A DNA stretch of 64,000 nt, from assembly GCF_019511345.1 (NCBI RefSeq), contig NZ_JAEUAK010000001.1, positions 372,001 through 436,000 of the forward strand. The letters run 5' to 3'. Of this stretch, positions 61,783-64,000 are shown piece by piece; positions within the stretch are counted from its first letter, which is position 1; each line of letters begins with the position of its first letter. The notes below the pieces were generated by a model. That model saw only the letters and a program-made list of their open reading frames with translations. It had not been told where the DNA came from and made no database searches. Made by a program: the position numbers and the translations under genes. Origin of the DNA: Rhizobium mesosinicum (GTDB lineage Bacteria; Pseudomonadota; Alphaproteobacteria; Rhizobiales; Rhizobiaceae).

Positions 61783-63048
61783 ATGAAGTTTCGTTTCACC
61801 GCGGCTGCCGTCGCAGCTGCGCTTATTGGCGCGTCAGTTCCATCCTTTGCTGCCGAAATCAGCATTTCCGCGAGCTCCACAGGCAAGAACCTCGACCTGT
61901 TCCGCAAGCAGCTCGACGCCTTCGAGAAGGCCACCGGCAATACGGTCAAGATCGTCACCATGCCGCCCTCGTCCACCGAACAGTTTTCGCAGTATCGGCT
62001 CTGGCTTGCAGCCGGCAACACGGATGTCGATGTCTACCAGACGGACGTCATCTGGGCTCCGCAGCTGGCAGACCAGTTCGTGGACCTGAAGGATGCAACC
62101 AAGGACGTCGTCGGCGACTTCTTCCCGGCGATCGTCGGATCGCAGACCGTGAACGGCCGTCTGGTCGCAATGCCGCTTTACACGGATGCGCCGGCTCTTT
62201 TCTACCGCAAGGATCTGCTTGAAAAATACGGCAAGCAGCCGCCGAAGACCTGGGACGAGATGGAGGCAACAGCCAAGGAAATCCAGGAGAAGGAGCGCGC
62301 CGCCGGTCAGAAGGACATGTGGGGTTACGTCTTCCAGGGCAATGCCTATGAAGGCCTGACCTGCGATGCGCTGGAATGGGTGAAGTCCTCGGGGGGCGGC
62401 CAGATCATCGAGACCGACGGCACGATTTCCATCAATAACGAGAGGGCTGCGGCAGCACTCAATCGCGCCAAGGGCTGGATCGGCACGATTTCGCCGAGCG
62501 GCGTGCTTGCCTATCAGGAAGAAGAATCCCGCGGCGTCTGGCAGACCGGCAACGCCGTCTTCATGCGCAACTGGCCCTACGCCTATGCGCTGGGCAACGG
62601 CGCCGACAGCCCTGTCAAAGGCAAGTTCGACGTGACGACACTTCCCGTTGCCGCAGAAGGCGACAAGCCCTCCTCGACGCTCGGCGGCTGGAATCTCGCC
62701 GTCTCGAAATATTCGAAGAACCCGGATGCGGCAATCGAACTCGTCAAATTCCTGACGTCGAAGGAAAGCCAGAAGCAGCGCGCCATCGAGCTTTCCAACC
62801 TGCCGACCTTGTCAGCGCTTTACGACGACAAGGACATTGCCGCCGCGCAGCCGTTCATGCCGAACTGGAAGCCGATTTTCGAAAACGCAGTGCCGCGGCC
62901 GTCGGCTGTTGCGAAGGTCAAGTATAACGAGGTTTCTGCCAAGTTCTGGACCGCAGTGCACAATACGCTCTCCGGCAACGGTACCGCCGAAGAAAACCTC
63001 GAGCTTCTCGAAGCCGATCTGACGACGCTGCAAGGCAGCGGCTGGTAA
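61783..63048 (+). CDS. thuE: ABC transporter sugar-binding protein (ThuE-like, trehalose/maltose)
   Basis: This 421-residue periplasmic protein has a signal peptide (MKFRFTAAAVAAALIGASVP, ending S-F-A-A-E) and the MalE-type fold, with W-L-A-A-G-N-T-D-V-D-V-Y-Q-T-D-V-I-W and TLGGWNLAVSKYSKNPDAAI. GGAGGAGA precedes ATG 61783. Homologues import trehalose, maltose or sucrose in rhizobia. It is followed by the first permease gene. Confidence 0.85.
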   Translation: MKFRFTAAAVAAALIGASVPSFAAEISISASSTGKNLDLFRKQLDAFEKATGNTVKIVTMPPSSTEQFSQYRLWLAAGNTDVDVYQTDVIWAPQLADQFVDLKDATKDVVGDFFPAIVGSQTVNGRLVAMPLYTDAPALFYRKDLLEKYGKQPPKTWDEMEATAKEIQEKERAAGQKDMWGYVFQGNAYEGLTCDALEWVKSSGGGQIIETDGTISINNERAAAALNRAKGWIGTISPSGVLAYQEEESRGVWQTGNAVFMRNWPYAYALGNGADSPVKGKFDVTTLPVAAEGDKPSSTLGGWNLAVSKYSKNPDAAIELVKFLTSKESQKQRAIELSNLPTLSALYDDKDIAAAQPFMPNWKPIFENAVPRPSAVAKVKYNEVSAKFWTAVHNTLSGNGTAEENLELLEADLTTLQGSGW

Positions 63049-63132
63049 CCGATCGAGGCGGCAGTGTCGGATCTCCCGCCGCTGCCGCTTCCGATAACGC
63101 CGTCGTCGATTGTCTCATGAAGCGGATATCCC

Positions 63133-64000
63133 ATGAGTGAAGTTGCAGTCTCCCAAAATCTGCAGACAGGTGCGCTCGCCAAGGCGCCCTCTTCGGATCT
63201 GAGTTCGGAACGTGTCCGTTCCGCCTGGATCTTCTTGGCGCCGACCCTTTTCATCCTCGCTGTCGTTGCCGGCTGGCCGCTGTTTCGCACCATCTATTTC
63301 AGCTTTACCAACGCATCCCTGACGAACCTTGGCGACGCCAGGTTCGTCGGTTTCGACAACTACCTCTCCTGGGTCACCCTGAAGAGCGGCCGCACGATCT
63401 ATAGAGGGCTGCTGGCCGATCCCGCCTGGTGGGGAGCGGTCTGGAATACGGCAAAATTCACGCTGCTGTCGGTGACGATCGAAACCGCGCTTGGCCTCAT
63501 CGTCGCCCTTGTGCTGAACGCGCAATTCGTTGGCCGCGGCATCGTGCGCGCCGCTATCCTCATTCCCTGGGCAATCCCGACCATCGTCTCCGCGAAAATG
63601 TGGGCTTGGATGCTCAACGACCAGTTCGGCATCCTGAACGACATGCTTCTCGGCCTCGGGCTCATCAGCCAGAAGATCGCGTGGACCGCTGATCCTCAGA
63701 CAGCGATGATTGCCGTGTTGATCGTCGACGTCTGGAAGACGACGCCCTTCATGGCGTTGCTGATCCTCGCCGCCCTGCAGATGGTTCCTGCCGACATCTA
63801 CGAGGCCGCCAAGATCGACGGCATCAACCCTGTCAGGGTGTTCTGGCGTCTGACCCTGCCGCTGATACGCCCGGCGATCATGGTCGCGGTAATCTTCCGC
63901 ATGCTTGATGCCATGCGCATCTTCGACCTGATTTATGTGCTGACTCCCAACAACGCCCAGACCAAGACGATGTCAGTGATGGCGCGCGAAAACCTCTTCG
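63133..64000 (+). CDS. thuF: ABC transporter sugar permease (ThuF-like), cut by window end
   Basis: From ATG 63133 an open frame runs off the window after 289 codons. It has a leader, a first helix (AWIFLAPTLFILAVVAGWPL), several more helices and the ATPase-contact EAA loop Y-E-A-A-K-I-D-G-I-N-P-V-R-V-F-W-R-L-T-L-P. It is the MalF-type subunit partner of ThuE. The second permease and ATPase genes would follow outside. Confidence 0.88.
   Translation, partial: MSEVAVSQNLQTGALAKAPSSDLSSERVRSAWIFLAPTLFILAVVAGWPLFRTIYFSFTNASLTNLGDARFVGFDNYLSWVTLKSGRTIYRGLLADPAWWGAVWNTAKFTLLSVTIETALGLIVALVLNAQFVGRGIVRAAILIPWAIPTIVSAKMWAWMLNDQFGILNDMLLGLGLISQKIAWTADPQTAMIAVLIVDVWKTTPFMALLILAALQMVPADIYEAAKIDGINPVRVFWRLTLPLIRPAIMVAVIFRMLDAMRIFDLIYVLTPNNAQTKTMSVMARENLF

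Overview
The window looks like a rhizobial alphaproteobacterium (Rhizobium/Agrobacterium group). The right half carries gene sets typical of that group: a thu-type sugar ABC system behind a LacI regulator, the homogentisate pathway hpd-hmgA-fah-maiA with phhA, an ssu-like organosulfur ABC/monooxygenase operon, and emrAB with a TetR gene. Those genes have strongly G/C-biased third codon positions. The left half (about 1-38.3 kb) has more mixed codon use, AT-rich spacers, toxin-antitoxin genes, broken genes and a transposition module, and reads as accessory DNA. I cannot tell chromosome from plasmid.

Left accessory part. At 1-1.6 kb is a HigB-like toxin followed by a HigA-like antitoxin fused to an ImmA/IrrE peptidase, preceded by two operator-like palindromes. 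At 1.9-10.6 kb is a molybdoenzyme locus: LysR, two NTF2-like small proteins, a MocR/GntR regulator, and an NADPH-ferredoxin reductase, ferredoxin and MoaA operon facing a large cytoplasmic molybdopterin oxidoreductase. At 11.4-19.4 kb is a catabolic locus: nitrilase, GST and TRAP transporter genes on the minus strand, facing LysR, a tartrate-dehydrogenase-like gene and a ketopantoate-reductase-like gene. The palindrome TTTGCG-N5-CGCAAA sits in both promoter regions, so the LysR protein probably controls both arms.

Transposon-like region (about 19.6-38.3 kb). The core is tnsA (frameshifted), tnsB/tniA, tnsC/tniB and tniQ at 31.4-37.4 kb, with a second full-length tniQ at 28.7-30.5 kb. This is a Tn7-like element with two target-selector proteins and no visible CRISPR-Cas genes. 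To its left are a Phd-like/PIN pair, a degenerate TnsA-like protein paired with a soluble FtsH-like AAA+ protease, and a four-gene minus-strand cassette (unknown protein, metallophosphoesterase, endonuclease/exonuclease/phosphatase-fold protein, small acidic protein). Three TTGGGTC direct repeats with 22- and 45-bp spacing at 38.20-38.28 kb could be TnsB sites marking the right end. I did not find the left end.

Right core-like part (38.5-64 kb). In order: a glycine-zipper exported protein; an MFS carrier facing a glycerate kinase; a DUF1989 protein facing a LysR regulator; a decayed GGDEF fragment; an organosulfur uptake and desulfonation operon; emrB-emrA facing TetR; gfa; the tyrosine/homogentisate operon with an Lrp-type regulator on its far side; a second Lrp-type gene facing phhA; and thuR facing thuE-thuF, where the window ends inside thuF.
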